The position numbers and the translations under genes are program-made. The notes under the pieces are model-generated. The model was not told where the DNA came from. It saw only the letters and a list, made by a program, of their open reading frames with translations, and searched no databases. Shown in pieces: positions 31,401-42,801 of a stretch of 64,000 nucleotides of DNA (the stretch's first letter is position 1; every line of letters starts with the position of its first letter). The stretch covers positions 68,797,561 to 68,861,560 of the forward strand of contig NC_088775.1 in the NCBI RefSeq assembly GCF_954871325.1. Reading direction: 5' to 3'. The DNA is from Gordionus sp. m RMFG-2023. Its lineage: Eukaryota > Nematomorpha > Gordioida > Chordodea > Parachordodidae.

Positions 31401-34400
31401 TCACGCCCTGGAAAAATTTTGGGAAGGCCTGTCACGCCTAATAATTTAAAATTTATTCACATTCACGCCGTGACTCACCGTGACAATTATAAAAAGCTTA
31501 CTTATTTTGTGCTCCCATAATGAGTTTCTATTCGAGCAACGGTGTACCCTATATATAAGTATGATAAAAATTGTGTCTGTATCTAGATATGTTTTAGGCG
31601 AAGTATCGGTATCGAGATCCGATTGTGTATCTTTTAAGAACCCTGTCATAATTAACCTCAAAAATTAAAAATAAACATTATATTTGTAAATTATGAGCTT
31701 GGCCGAGAAATATTTTGTAAAAAATAATCTGGGCAGGGACTGAAAATATAAAACTCATGCTCGGCCAAAAAAGTTTTTGAAAAAACGGGCCGGGTCGTAA
31801 ATGGTACCTCTGCAGGTCTCTGATATATATATATATGTGAAAACAGGGTTGTGCACCCGAATTTAGGTTCAGAATTTTAAATTGTTTGGTTGGGCATCTT
31901 GAAAACCAAAGAAAGGATTTAAGGCAACCCATCGAACCCAGGGTAATATGATCACATGGCGGGTTCAGACCTTTTTAGAAAATCGGTTTCGATTAAGTTC
32001 TTGTGATCAAAATTTCTGCTAAATAGGGTTTAAAATTCCTGAACCTGAATTTAGGTTCACCAACAATAAAGTAACATGATTCATTCCAAAGTAAAATAAA
32101 CTTATAAGTTTATAATTTATAAGTATTTTAAGTTTATTTTTTATGATTATCTATGGCTAATCATAATGTTATGGCCACTATGTGTGTTTTTGGAATGATA
32201 GATATTTTTATTAACTCCTGGGTAGTGTTGTTAAACGGCTCATTTTGAGCCGATTTTTAAAAACGGCTAACTCAATATTTTAGCCTGAAAAATATAGCCT
32301 AAGCCTTGAGATTTTGCTAATAGATGTCCAAACCTTTGTTTCTTCTACAAACAAAATCTTCAGGCTTGAGTTAAATTATTCTGGATGAAATAGTGAGTTA
32401 GCCGTTTTTAAAAATCGGCTCAAAACGACCGTTTAACAACACTACTCCTGGGTAATATTATGTAAAATAATTCCAACCCAAATAATTAAAAAAAATAAAA
32501 TTTTGCCATGACCATTTACGTGATTTAGTTTTATCATGGTTTTAATTACATAAAAATTTTACAATCTTAGGCCATCTATTTTCAAAATGGATGGAGTTCT
32601 TAATGTTAATAACCAGGAAAAAAATGGGAATTTTAATAAACAATTGGGGGCTATTTGGAAATTTTGTCCTTCATAAATAAGGGCCAACTAACACTAGGAC
32701 TGTCCAATATATCGGATCGGAATATTGGTCATTTTCACGAAAACACGTAAAACCTAATCCGATCTTTTAAGAAAATCTAGTAATAAATATTATTTTATTC
32801 TAGACACCTATTTTTATAAAAAAAAAAATTTTGCCTATTTTTTATTATATCTTTAGAAAATGAGTGAGAATAGGGGTGTAAAAAATTTAAAATTTAAGAC
32901 TCAACTTAACAAGATAAACGCAAAAATACAACGTTTGTTTTTCCCCCTAAAATAACGCTTCAAATGATTTTATATTATTTTAATTAAATATTCATTAGCA
33001 TAATTATGGTTAGTCATAATTTATTTGGATTATACATTGTTTGCAGTAGATTGAGATTAATAGTGCTTACAAATTGAAGCTTCTTCTTTATGCGTTTTAT
33101 ATCAAATTATGTATTTTAAATTGTAACATACCAATTAGCCTTTTTTCCATTTAAAAACGCAAAATAGTTTGTATTTTTCACCATACATTTTAGGAAAAGC
33201 CACTTTAATTTAAATAACAAAGCTTTTTTACGAAAAACACAACGTTAAGCGCTTCTGATCAACTTACTAGCACGATAATACTATGAAATGAATTTAGAAA
33301 AAATATTTATATTATTTTTTTTTAGAAAAGAACATTTTAGAATTAAATTATAAAAATTATTAAAATACTTATTTTTTAAGAGTAGTAAGGGAATCTTATG
33401 ATTATATTTTTAAAATAAATCTAAAAGCATAAAATTTGAAATAAAAAAATTATTTTTAATTAAAAATCGCTTCGACTTAAAAAAAATATTTCAATACGGA
33501 TCAAATCTATGAAAAAATTGCTAATTGAACAGCCCTCGTGGAATTTGCTCAAAACATTAGACAAATTTCTACACGAATTGCAAAAAAACATTCACATATT
33601 ATATTTATTTTTATGTGGTATATGTAGCTTAGTTTATTTTATGAATATTTCAAATAAAATCTTGAAAAATTTTTTTAGCTTTAAAATTTTTTGCTAAGTT
33701 AGGTATTCATTCTAGGATTAAATAATTGTTTTGACATTTCTAAATCTTAATTAACATATTGAATATAGAACTTAAACTTTATAAAATATGAGCTGGCCAA
33801 AACAATTTTATATAAAAATACAAATTATCAAGCTTCAGAGACTTGCAGGCTGACCATAAGCTGGGCCCCATAATTGTATAATTTAAAAAAACCTAAGGTT
33901 TAATTTTTAAAATATTAAATTCTATCAATTAGAAAATATCACATGATTAGCCTTATAAACTGACAATTGTTTAACAATTTAATTTCCCTTTGAAACCATT
34001 TATAACAGCAAAAGTTATTTGGAATGACCAAATTTTAAAAATTCTATTCAAAAATTTGTCCTTTTTTTAAATCGAGGCCAAACTGAAATATGAAAAATAA
34101 TTAAATGCAAGCCTAGTCTGTAAGTAAATCTGCAGGTCTCTGGTATATTTTGCAATTATTTATATTCTTATAGGCCTTAGATGTAATCAAGAAGTTAAAA
34201 GAAACTATCAGTATAGAGAGGGTTCAAATGAAAATAAAATTGCAATGTTCGGCCAAATTTTCTAAAAAAATTATTGAAAAAATGTCTATCATTGAAAATA
34301 GCACCACAGAAAACAAAACTAGGTTGGATAATGGCGATTTAGAATTGGTAAACTTTATAAATGCTAAATAAATTTCACCAACGTTGTCACTTTCGTATAT

Positions 34401-34537
34401 ATATACTAAAAAAATAGGTATTGTTAATTGACCCAGGGACTCTCCGGTCTATTGATGAAATTGTTAGAAATGAAACGAAGGGTCAAGGAATCGTCGAAAT
34501 AATTAGCGTAAACGAATTAAAAGATGAAAATAATTAA
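28417..34537 (+). CDS. SBDS: SBDS, ribosome maturation factor (five exons, 250 aa)
   Basis: SBDS works with the GTPase EFL1 to release eIF6 from late cytoplasmic 60S subunits. Exons: 28417-28544, 28584-28713, 28926-29126, 34174-34347, 34418-34537, spliced length 250 codons, equal to human SBDS. Conserved segments are [16 protein letters not shown] and [10 protein letters not shown] (N-terminal FYSH domain), [10 protein letters not shown] and ISAFGT, then [20 protein letters not shown] (domain II), [13 protein letters not shown], and [15 protein letters not shown] with ETKGQG (C-terminal domain). Exon ends fall after coding bases 128, 258 and 459, the human positions as I recall them. Introns are 39, 212, 5047 and 70 bp. 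The first, second and fourth are GT-AG. The third starts ATAAGT (29127), which is non-canonical; an alternative using GT at 29131 with AG at 34180 would give 249 residues. All frames are open, so the gene looks functional. Confidence 0.95.
29800..30140 (+). mobile_element. Gypsy/Ty3-like integrase N-terminal fragment (fossil)
   Basis: This is a short broken fossil piece on the plus strand. [20 protein letters not shown] matches the zinc-binding N-terminal region of Gypsy-like integrase, and the preceding stretch (FRKEF-like, then [10 protein letters not shown]) matches the link from RNase H to integrase. It corresponds to the same part of pol as 8720-8865 but is a different sequence lineage. 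No LTRs are attached. Confidence 0.65.
30215..30410. repeat. CCCGCCCACCC repeat fragment (hAT family of 52541-53402)
   Basis: AACCCACCCGCCCATTG, CCTGCCCACCCATCTGCCC, a poly-C run and GATGGGTG end with CTAATGCAGACCTTTA. This matches the right end of the hAT at 52541-53402. The left end is missing. Confidence 0.7.
30430..31187 (-). pseudogene. hAT transposase remnant (N-terminal to central part)
   Basis: Reading leftwards from 31187, a 90-residue open frame contains [20 protein letters not shown] and [14 protein letters not shown]. It continues with hAT-like pieces ([26 protein letters not shown] near 30730) and [16 protein letters not shown] near 30560. SDIWTD holds the first likely catalytic Asp of hAT enzymes, and TRWNS is a hAT signature further along. 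Frame breaks and stops show it is dead. The C-terminal dimerisation region was not found. Confidence 0.75.
31646..32222. other. Repeat-derived sequence: GGCC-rich piece and GAATTTAGGTTC direct repeat
   Basis: 31690-31820 holds GAGCTTGGCCGAG, GCTCGGCC, ACGGGCCGGG and ends TGCAGGTCTCTG, an end also seen at 34130. At 31855-32065 GAATTTAGGTTC occurs twice, flanking a 190 bp segment. No gene is seen. Confidence 0.4.
32223..32444. mobile_element. hAT MITE, 222 bp, with perfect 8 bp target duplication
   Basis: Termini TAGTGTTGTTAAACGGCTC and inverse are flanked by identical CTCCTGGG (32215-32222 and 32445-32452). The interior is partly self-complementary (AAATCTT next to GAGATTTT; TGAGTTAGCCGTTTTTA). 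It is the best-preserved of at least three copies here (8869-9092, 19728-19903). Confidence 0.95.
32453..33830. other. AT-rich intron sequence without recognised genes
   Basis: A repeat-like start (AGGACTGTCCAATATATCGG) lies at 32697, and the 33509-33697 open frame has composition-driven content only. I see no supported gene or RNA. Confidence 0.4.
33836..34142. repeat. Candidate MITE with CAGAGAC-TTGCAGG ends
   Basis: CAGAGACTTGCAGGCTG on the left and CTGCAGGTCTCTG on the right are imperfect inverted ends about 307 bp apart. A clean target duplication was not found. Similar ends occur at 31805-31817, 37855 and 57245. Confidence 0.45.
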
Positions 34538-35740
34538 ATATTTGTTGAAATTCACACCTGAAACGAAAATATTATATAGGATAACCCCCACTACATATAT
34601 ACCATAATTATTTTGCCTATTAACAAACATTAACCCCTTTTTTATATTGTAATTTATTTTATTTTTAAACGGAAATATTTATAACATCAGAATATGCAAT
34701 TATTAGATTATTTTGTGTAAAAATTTATATATATAATATATTCATGTCATGTAAGACTATAGTTAACAAGAATAATAAAGATTTAACGCATATAAATTTT
34801 CTTGAGAATGTTTATTTTATACAAATTCAGTTTAAATTTAAATAATATACCAAGCGGAATTATTTATTTGGGATCACCATAAACATATCATCGGTTAAAA
34901 ATTATTCTATTTCTATCACTTTTTAAAAAATTATCATCTTAACAAAATATGTAAAAAAGTTGTAGGACTAGGCATCCATAATTCGAATCGAATCAAATAA
35001 TTGGATTATCCATATTGGATTCGAAAATTCAAATGAATAATTATTGTTATTCAATTTTCGAATTTTTTTTCATTCAAAATTTAAGAAAAACGGATTATTA
35101 AATTTTGTAAAAATTATTTTTTACTGATAAATTATGAACCAATTTTAAATTTTATTGAATAGATAAAAATAGAATAAAACTATGTATTTATAAATTGATA
35201 TAAAATAAAACAATCAATATAGGGAAAGATAAAATCAGTTTAATTTGCATATGATCTAGGAAATTCGATATAAAATATAATCCTAATTTTGCTCGCCCAT
35301 ATCCTCAACACAATTTATTGTTGAAGTAGTAAAACTAAAATAATCCTCGTTCCTCAAGAGGAATATATATATTGTTCGTCGAATTGAATAATTCGTATTA
35401 TATATAATATATGTAGGACTATCGATCTAAAATAAAAAAATGAATTTAGTTATCCCAGAACTAAATTGTACTATGCCATTTTTAACTGTTTTGATATTTC
35501 CAAATTATTCGTAGATAATTTGCTATTTCATTTCAAGTTTGAAACCAGCTTTGCTTTGTAGGAATAAAGTTTGACTGTGTATGGAATAATAATAATAAAG
35601 GATGTCTGATATAATTTTGATCATTATTTTGTTGGGTATAGGTTTTAAATAATAGCTCAATTTATTTGGATAATATTTATAAATAATATTTTTTACATTT
35701 TAAGAATTGATTTACTATAAAATAATGTAGAGGTTTGCGA
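34538..35740. other. SBDS downstream region and AT-rich repeats
   Basis: AATAAAG at about 34774 is a possible but distant polyadenylation signal. Between 34963 and 35422, TGTAGGACTA flanks a segment rich in AATTCGAAT/ATTCGAATC palindromes, perhaps a small unclassified element. No gene is seen. Confidence 0.35.
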
Positions 35741-35889
35741 TGGACAAACTTAACAGAAACACCCGTCTGGCCAGGTTTGCCCAATTTGCGGGCCTTCCAG
35801 GTTAATCGATATAGCATATTCATCTAAGTTAATATGTTATATTTAATATAACAAGATTTTTAAAGACAATATTATCTTATCGCACGTTG

Positions 35890-36075
35890 GTCATAGACCT
35901 GCCCAAAGTGAGCGAACGTGAATAATATGAAGGCCTACTCTTCATATAATTATGCCGATTTTTCTCAAGGATACCAACAAACCTCACCCAGTTGTAATTT
36001 AACAAAAATGAGTGGAACTTACTCTTCCCGATTACATAATAGCTGGATATAGTAATGAGTTTATAGAAGATAGAG
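35890..36075 (+). other. Candidate host exon, unidentified
   Basis: This patch is less AT-rich than its flanks. One frame reads VELTLPDYIIAGYSNEFIED followed by AGAGGTAACT, a fair GT splice donor, and another frame reads SYNYADFSQGYQQTSPSC. I recognise neither. It may be an exon of an unknown gene or the remains of a mobile element. Confidence 0.25.
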
Positions 36076-36189
36076 GTAACTAAGATGGTAAAAAATATAA
36101 TATTTTTTATTGATTTATTAATAATTATGATGTATTATTTTCCCATTAAAATATAGAATAATATTAATTATTATATTTTATAGATGATT

Positions 36190-36650
36190 TTAAAATAGGT
36201 ATTAAGATTTTCCATCTGCACTGAAGATAGGGTGAAAACTTTTGCGTGAATAGTTATAATTTTGTTTAACCATAAGTTCAGCTTTCAATGATGATAAATA
36301 TAATCTATTACGTTCTCGCTAAGCAGTATTCATTAGACTGAATATTCTCTCTGTGACGCATTTGAATGCGGAATAGAAAATATAAATTGCATATTTTCTC
36401 TATCAAAGGTAAGTTTTTATTAGAAAGGAAATCCATCCATTTTTCTTGCGCATTCATCTGATTGTTTTTTGATAATTTATTTTCATAATAGGAATAAAAT
36501 TGTGAATATTCCTAAAAGAGAATATCTGCATCTATATTTGGTATTTTACAATTAATAATAATTTTTTGAAATTGTTCAAATGCTGGACATTTTTCTAATG
36601 TTATAGGGCTAAGATATTTCCCTATAATATACCGTTTGTATATTTTATAA
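36190..36650 (-). pseudogene. hAT transposase remnant (C-terminal dimerisation region)
   Basis: On the minus strand, CVTERIFSLMNTA, then RERNRLYLSSLKAELMVKQN, matches the dimerisation domain of ZBED-like hAT proteins (SVERxFSLMxxxWxxxRNRLxxxxxKAELxVKxN). It is preceded by NAQEKWMDFL and an acidic segment typical of the region just before it. A stop interrupts the motif. Terminal repeats for this copy were not identified. Confidence 0.65.
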
Positions 36651-37130
36651 TACAGGGTTCCCCATTCAAAAAAGGAAAAATCCCAATCAAAAAAGGAAAA
36701 TTCCCATTCAAAAAAGGAAAATCATAATTTTTTTAAATTTCTTGTCAATTTGTCTTGATTTTTATTTATTTTTGTTACTCCTTATTTTATTTCAAACTTT
36801 TTGCGATTTCATTACTTCATTTTTTTTATTGTATCTTTTCTCAATTAATTTCTAATTATGCGATTTTCTTTACTTAATTTTTCTTACTATATCTTCTCAA
36901 TTAATTTTTCTTCTCATTTTTGATAATTCTTTTGCATTTTAAAAAATAATTTATAAATTTAGGTCCATTTTTTTAACAATTCTTTACGTTTTTTTTCATC
37001 ATACATTCAATATTCTTTTGATTTTTTCATTGTAATCATTTACATACATTTCTAACCTTCTCAATCTCTTCATTTTTATTCTTTATTGTTTTGACCTCTC
37101 AATTTTTTTCTTCATTTTTGATAATTTTAA
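36651..37130. repeat. AAAAAAGGAAAAT minirepeat and T-rich tract
   Basis: CCCATTCAAAAAAGGAAAA recurs three times at 36660-36725 after CAGGGTTC, followed by about 400 bp of TTTTTC/TTCATTTTT-rich DNA with repeated TTTGATAATT. No gene is seen. The start CAGGGTTCCCCATTC could be a hAT-type terminus. Confidence 0.45.
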
Positions 37131-37495
37131 AAATAAAATTTAGTATCTATTCTATCTCCAGTTTTGGAATAATAATAAAAATGATTATTTTAGAAAGGAA
37201 CTATTAAATATAAATATGAATTTCATATAAAACCTACACTTATCATAAAAAATTATTTAAATGTTTTAAGACCTTCATAAATACTCTTTTAAACAAAGAC
37301 CTCCTATCATAGATTTAAATCAAATATGAGGTCAACCTGATTGTGTCACAAAAACTCTGTGGTGGTATCCATTGGCTATTTAGAAGATTATTGATAAGGG
37401 TCTTAATTTATTAGGTATACATAGCATTTAAGATTGATTGTTAAGGGAGAAGTTAAAAGAATATTTATGAAGGTCTTAAAAGCATTTAAATAATT

Positions 37496-37865
37496 TTTAT
37501 GATACGACGCAGCCCGAAATTTTTTCCAAAAGTTTTGCCGGCCCGGCCCGAACCCGAAATTTATTTTAAAAAAATTTACCAGCCCGGCCAGGCCCGAATT
37601 TATTTAAATATAGAAATTAATTTTTATAATTATTTAAAATAAAAGACATGTTATATAGCGTTTAGTTTCAATGAATTAAATCAAAATTTTTTATTTTACA
37701 TAAAAAATTCAATATAAAATTGATAAATTTAGATATATTTAATAAAATTTCCAAGGTCCGACCTGGCCCGAAATTTTTTTAAAATTATTAGGCCCGGCCC
37801 TACCCAATTATTTTAAATAGAATTAGGCCCCGGACGGGCCGGGCCTATCTTTGCAGATCTCTAAT
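37496..37865. repeat. GGCCCGGCCC-bearing repeat element
   Basis: Blocks such as GCCCGAAATTTTTT, GGCCCGGCCCGAACCCG and GACGGGCCGGGCC flank an AT-rich centre that includes TTTATTTAAATATAGAAA. The same centre and arms occur at 56877-57262, so this is a dispersed non-autonomous element. It ends GCAGATCTCTAAT. Superfamily unknown. Confidence 0.6.
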
Positions 37866-38990
37866 GTAAATATTTAATTGTATTTATTATTATATATATT
37901 ACCTTTCAGTTATTAAACTTTATATGAACTTATTATTTGATAATGGCTATATTTAAATTTTATTTATATACTTAATAAATAAATATATGTTGTAAATAAT
38001 TGTATCAATATTTAATAAACAGTTGGAAAACTAATAATAACTTTTATTTTGAAAGATAATTTTTTCATAAAATATATATAAATTATTATAATCTTTTAAG
38101 AGTAGGAATAATAATATTTTTATTAATAACTATAGGGTTTTCTTTTTCTTTGTTGTCATTATCTTGATCTAGCTATTATTCAATAATAAATAACAAATAA
38201 TAGTCACATGTACAGAATCATTAGACATAGGGATAGCAATTTCATTAAGGTATGAAGCAGTTAATTTTATATACATACATAAAATAATACTGTTCCGAGA
38301 TGTCAATTTTTAGATTCCTAAAATAAAAAACTATTTTTACCTTTTAATATTTTACATTTGTCTGTCAATTTTAAAATTGACTCAGAATATTTGGTAATAT
38401 CATCTATATTTTCTTTTAACCATATATATTGTTTGACATATAGTACTTATTTTCCAGCCCTTTTAATGTTACGATCTGAGTTATTGTAATATATTTATTG
38501 TATGGTTTAAGAGAAAATTGACAGATATTCCAAGAGAATAGCAGTGTAATATTTTGAAGAATAAAATAAAGAATTAAATAATTTTGTAAAAATTGTCCAC
38601 TTACTAATACTTCAATTACTATTAAATAATTCAATCTATTATAATATAGTGTTGTATATTTTCTCATAACTTCATAATTGTAGAATGTATGTTATTCATA
38701 ACTTATAACATTTTTGATGAAATGTATAACATTTTTGTTTTACTTATATATAATTTTACTATGATTGTAGTTTACCTCCTATTATTTGATAACTTAAAAT
38801 ATCTTTTTATTTTTTCTATTGTAATTTAATATCAATTTCTTAAATTTAATTTAATAATTTGTAACTAAATAATAAATCATTTGGAACGGTGGTGGTTTGT
38901 TTAATATTTAAATTAGGATGAACATATTTTCAGCATGGTACTTTAATGTGTATTCATGAATTTCATATAATGATAGGTAGATCAGATATT
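37866..38990. other. AT-rich stretch without recognised features
   Basis: Low-complexity A/T sequence. The open frame at 38416-38667 has only compositionally driven Ile/Leu/Tyr/Asn content. I see nothing supportable. Confidence 0.4.
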
Positions 38991-40247
38991 TCCCCTTCAT
39001 TTGATGATAATTTTGAAAAATTTTCCCAATTAATATATACATATATTAGACAGATTTAATTCTTATAAACCTCTTATATTTTTCAGGATTCAAGGAAAAA
39101 ATTAATTATTCTGAGTTTTCCTGGGCTTGGGAAATTCACAATTAATTTGGACTTGGACGTAGCTTGCTAAAAAATTTTCAAAAAATTTTTTAATTTTAAA
39201 TATGGGCTAGAAATTGGTTTGAAAATTTCTTTTGAAGACATGGCCAGGCCTGATCAAAAACCAAGGCCCATGCAACTTACATATTCTGATTGTATTTTTA
39301 AATGCATTGTGGTGACTTTTTATATATTTTATTTCAGTTCTCAACTACCAAAATTATTATGGTCTTTGGCTTTGAGAAAATTTTCCCAAGTGCACGGACC
39401 TGGCTTGGGAATTTTTTTAATATTAGGCATAGGTGTAATATTTAACATAGAATATTTATATGGCCCTCAGGTAAAAGCTAATTTAAATATAATTTTTATT
39501 CAAAAAAATAGTATTCACTCTTAGTCTAAATTGGTTGGCTTTGGTCTGAAGTAGGGGTGAGCTGGGTTAAGATAGAATAAAAAATAGATATGGTTTTTCT
39601 CCAAGTTTGGGAAAAAAATTTTGAAAATTACTATGGGTTGGCCAGGCTTGAGAAAAATTTTTATAAAATTATTATGAGTTGGACTGGGCTTGGAAAATAT
39701 TTTTATATATTATATTGGGCTGGGCTTGTGGAAAATTATGAGCTTGGACGTTTGATAATTTTTTTATTATTAACTATGGGTGAGACATTGGCCTAAAACA
39801 AATTATTTTGCAGGCCTGGGCTTGGCCTGATCAAAAAACCAAGGCCCTTGAAAATCTGATTTTAATTGTATTTTTAAATTCATTATGATTATTTAAATGT
39901 TTTATTTCTCAACTACCAAATTTATTATGATCTTTCATTCAGCTTGGATGAATTTTTCAAAATTATTATGACTTTGTACTTTACCTGGGAATTTTTTTTA
40001 ATATTAAATATTATGTATAAATGATCAGTAAATTTAACATATTGGTATTATCAAGTAAAAGCTTTAAATTTATTCTTACTCAAACCATAGTATTTAGTCT
40101 TAGTTTTAATGGATTGAACCTGGCCTGAAGGAGGGAGGGGGTAAAAAGAATAAAATTGGATATAATTTTCAAATAACAGGTAACATCTAGCATAAATATA
40201 AGAAGAAAATTCTCATTCCCCGTCATTTTTAACGGGCTATCTACTAG
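38990..40247 (+). mobile_element. Helitron 3, 3' portion
   Basis: It ends with CTCATTCCCCGTCA, a hairpin (CCCGT-CATTTTTA-ACGGG) and CTATCTACTAG followed by T, the same 3' end as the other two Helitrons. It is preceded by the family's GGGCTTGG blocks (39110-40150) and AGATCAGATATTTCCCCTTC near 38970. The 5' end was not located, so the start is approximate. Confidence 0.7.
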
Positions 40248-40460
40248 TTATTTATAAATTTCAAGAAAAAATATTTGTAAATAACCATTTTGCCTCCAAT
40301 ATATCATGTTTATATTTACATTATAATATCGATGTAACTTTATCATCTAAATATTTTTACTTATATGATGCTGTTATCAGCATATCAGCACAGAAAAATA
40401 AGTGTTTTCAAACAATATAATAATGTTGACCTAAATTAAATAATGGGCATGAGTATTATG

Positions 40461-42793
40461 CATTGGCGTACGCAGCGGGGGGGAGGGGGAGGGGGACGAA
40501 TCCTCCCCCCCCTCACACAAGCCAAAAAATGCAGATGCCTGATATATTTTTCAATAATATTATTGTTTATATTCATTTATATTTTATTATAATATTATTA
40601 CCTCTTTCATTTGCTAATTTATTTTATCAATTAATTTCATTTTCAAGTTTTCCTTGGTGTAATATTTATCTATTATTTTTAAATTTCCCGATATTATATT
40701 TTTTCACCATTTTCAAATTTCTAGTCATGGATATTAGACTTTTTTTTAAAAAACACTGAAGATAGTGAAAATCATACCAAATAGTATAATAATTTATTAA
40801 AATTTTAATTTTAAAATATTTTTAGCAATTAAAACCCCTCCCATAATAGCAAATAATGAAAGAATTGTTGAAAGAATAAGAGTCAGGATATAGAGCCATC
40901 TAAAGATTAATTATTCTAAAAATACATTTGGGCAGTTTTATAATAACTTAGCTGGTATTATTTAATAAATAATAATTTTAGATATTTAATTTAGTAAAAG
41001 AATGAGATTGCAACAATGTGCAGCAATAATTTTTTTAAAAATTATTTTAATTACATTTCAATATTTAGACATAAACTTAAAACTAAAATCTTTCTACAAA
41101 ACTAGAGTATGATCATCCATAGGATATAGTTTTTTAGATAAAGATAATATTCGCCTAGAAGAAGGACATATACTTCTTAAAAAGGTATATATTAAAGATA
41201 CCTATGATAAATATTATATTTTATAATAGATTTATATTCCACCCCTCAATTTTCGATATCCCCAAATTTTATGTGCTAATCGAAAGTTAAATTTCAAAAT
41301 AGCTATTTTACTAGATGGTTATGGCTAGCATACTCCATCTGAGACAGTGGAGCTTATTGCAAGATATGTGTCCTGTTTGGACCACGATATGCTGGCAGAA
41401 ATCTAGTTAAGCTTAACACTCTTATTAAGACTCCTTTCAACAAATACAAAGATGCGGGGGAAATTTTTGACAATCATCAGAAAACAAATTATCACAAAAG
41501 CTGTGAACTGATGATTTCGTCAAAAGGTTCAATTCAAATGGGGGATTAATAAAATATTTAAATATACAACTATTTTATGTAATACTTTTCAAAAACTTGA
41601 TATTGATTTGATTGAGATGATGAGAATAGCAGAGACAATTTTATAAGAACTCAAGGAAATTAGAGCTAATGCTGATGAGGAATTTTATATGTTATTGTTG
41701 AATCAAAAGCAGAGCTATACGAGTTCAATATTTGTCTCCCTCGACTTGCAGCAAGGCAAGCTTATCATCCAAATATTAATATAGGGTCAATAGAAGAATA
41801 TTATAAAATAAATGTTATTATACCTCTTTTGGATACATTTCTAACCCAAGTAAATGAACGGTTTTTAATTCATCAGGATGCACTTACCAATCTGATATTA
41901 TTTCCAAAAAGCCCTCTGAACCTTTTTCAGATGGTGATAGAAAAAAATAAAATATTTGGCAGATTTTTATCATGAAGACGTTAATGTATCTCATGATGCT
42001 TTATTAGCTGAATGCCAACTATGGTATAAAAGATTAACTATGATTGATATAGTCCCAAAAAATGCTATGGATGCTTTGCATCATTTCAAACATCTTTTAG
42101 ATTATTTTCACAATATATTGAAATTATTGCAACTCTTCCCATTAGTACTGCAACTAATGAGAGAACATTCTCTTCTTTAAGAAGATTAAAAACATACCTA
42201 AGAAATACTACAACTTCTGAAAGTAGATTGAATATTCTGGCCTTTTTGAATATTCATAGGCATTTGACGCCAAGCACGGATGAGATAATTGAAAAATTAG
42301 CTCAATCCCAACGAAGATTGGATTTTACATTATAAAAATATAATGTTTTTATTTTATATTTTGTACAATCACTTTTTAATGTCTTATATATTTTTCTTTT
42401 ACATAAAAAATATAATTATTCATATTTCCAACATTTAAATTTTTTATACTTTATATATAAATTTTAAAGGCTCAAAAAATATTTAAATTTCTATTATGGG
42501 TTATTTATTTTATAGTCATTCATATCCTGGTTATATCCACTTAATATTTTATAATTCAGATTTATTTAAAATATTTATATGCCCCCGGTTATATCCGTTT
42601 AATATTTTTTAATTCAAATTTATTACCGGTTTATATATTTAATTTTTTATAATTCATATTTATTTAAATTTGTATATTAGAAATAGTTATTAGTCTTAAT
42701 AAATTTATTCATGATATTTTTGAATAACAATAATTTTATTTTAAAAAATTTTAATTATCCCCCCCCCCCACCAAATTCCTGCGTACGCGCATG
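40461..42793 (+). mobile_element. hAT transposon with perfect 8 bp duplication, about 2.3 kb
   Basis: Termini CATTGGCGTACGCAG and, inverted, CATGCGCGTACGCAG are each followed inward by a G/C run (GGGGGGGGAGGGGG; CCCCCCCCC). Identical GTATTATG flanks lie at 40453-40460 and 42794-42801. Transposase pieces on the plus strand (41250-42335) belong to the ZMYM1/DUF4371-type hAT group. Perfect flanks suggest a fairly recent insertion, although the gene is already broken. Confidence 0.93.
41250..42335 (+). pseudogene. hAT transposase of ZMYM1/DUF4371 type, decayed
   Basis: Pieces in order are AILLDGYG (about 41303), TPSETVELIARYVSCLDHDM, IDLIEMMRIAETI (about 41600), an open frame 41956-42180 with VSHDALLAECQLWYKRL, and the C-terminal TLPISTATNERTFSSLRRLK and RLNILAFLNIH ending at a stop near 42335. 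TATNERTFSSLRRLKTYLR is the hAT dimerisation motif of this group. Frame changes between the pieces (for example near 42120-42180) and internal stops make it non-functional. The N-terminal TTF-type finger is not recognisable. Confidence 0.8.
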
Positions 42794-42801
42794 GTATTAT
42801 G

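Larger units (their letters stand above)
29345..31645 (-). mobile_element. hAT element in SBDS intron 3, with nested insertions
   Basis: The left end CAGAGTTGCTAAAGTATCTAG and the right end, inverted, CAGGGTTCTTAAAAGATAC match the termini of the hAT at 13879-15486. GATAC-rich subterminal repeats lie at 29360-29460 and 31570-31640. The flanks do not form a matching 8 bp duplication, so ends may have eroded or two copies may be joined. The transposase relic reads on the minus strand (30430-31187). Confidence 0.6.
29127..34173 (+). other. SBDS intron 3, about 5 kb, filled with nested transposons
   Basis: The intron begins ATAAGT and ends TTCTTATAG. It contains, in order, a hAT with a minus-strand transposase relic (29345-31645), a Gypsy-like fragment and a CCCGCCCACCC repeat nested inside that, a GGCC-rich repeat (31690-31820), a hAT MITE (32223-32444), AT-rich DNA, and a CAGAGAC-TGCAGG repeat whose right end abuts the acceptor (33836-34142). 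Other introns in the two host genes are 39-212 bp, so nearly all of this length is acquired. Confidence 0.8.

Noticed and set aside
37496-37865. Possible CpG island or promoter because of GGCCCGGCCC blocks
   Set aside because: The same blocks recur at 56877-57262 with the same AT-rich centre, so they are part of a dispersed repeat.
39219-40759. Several 68-101 codon plus-strand frames
   Set aside because: They lie in Helitron repeats or in the G/C-run terminus of a hAT and show no family resemblance.
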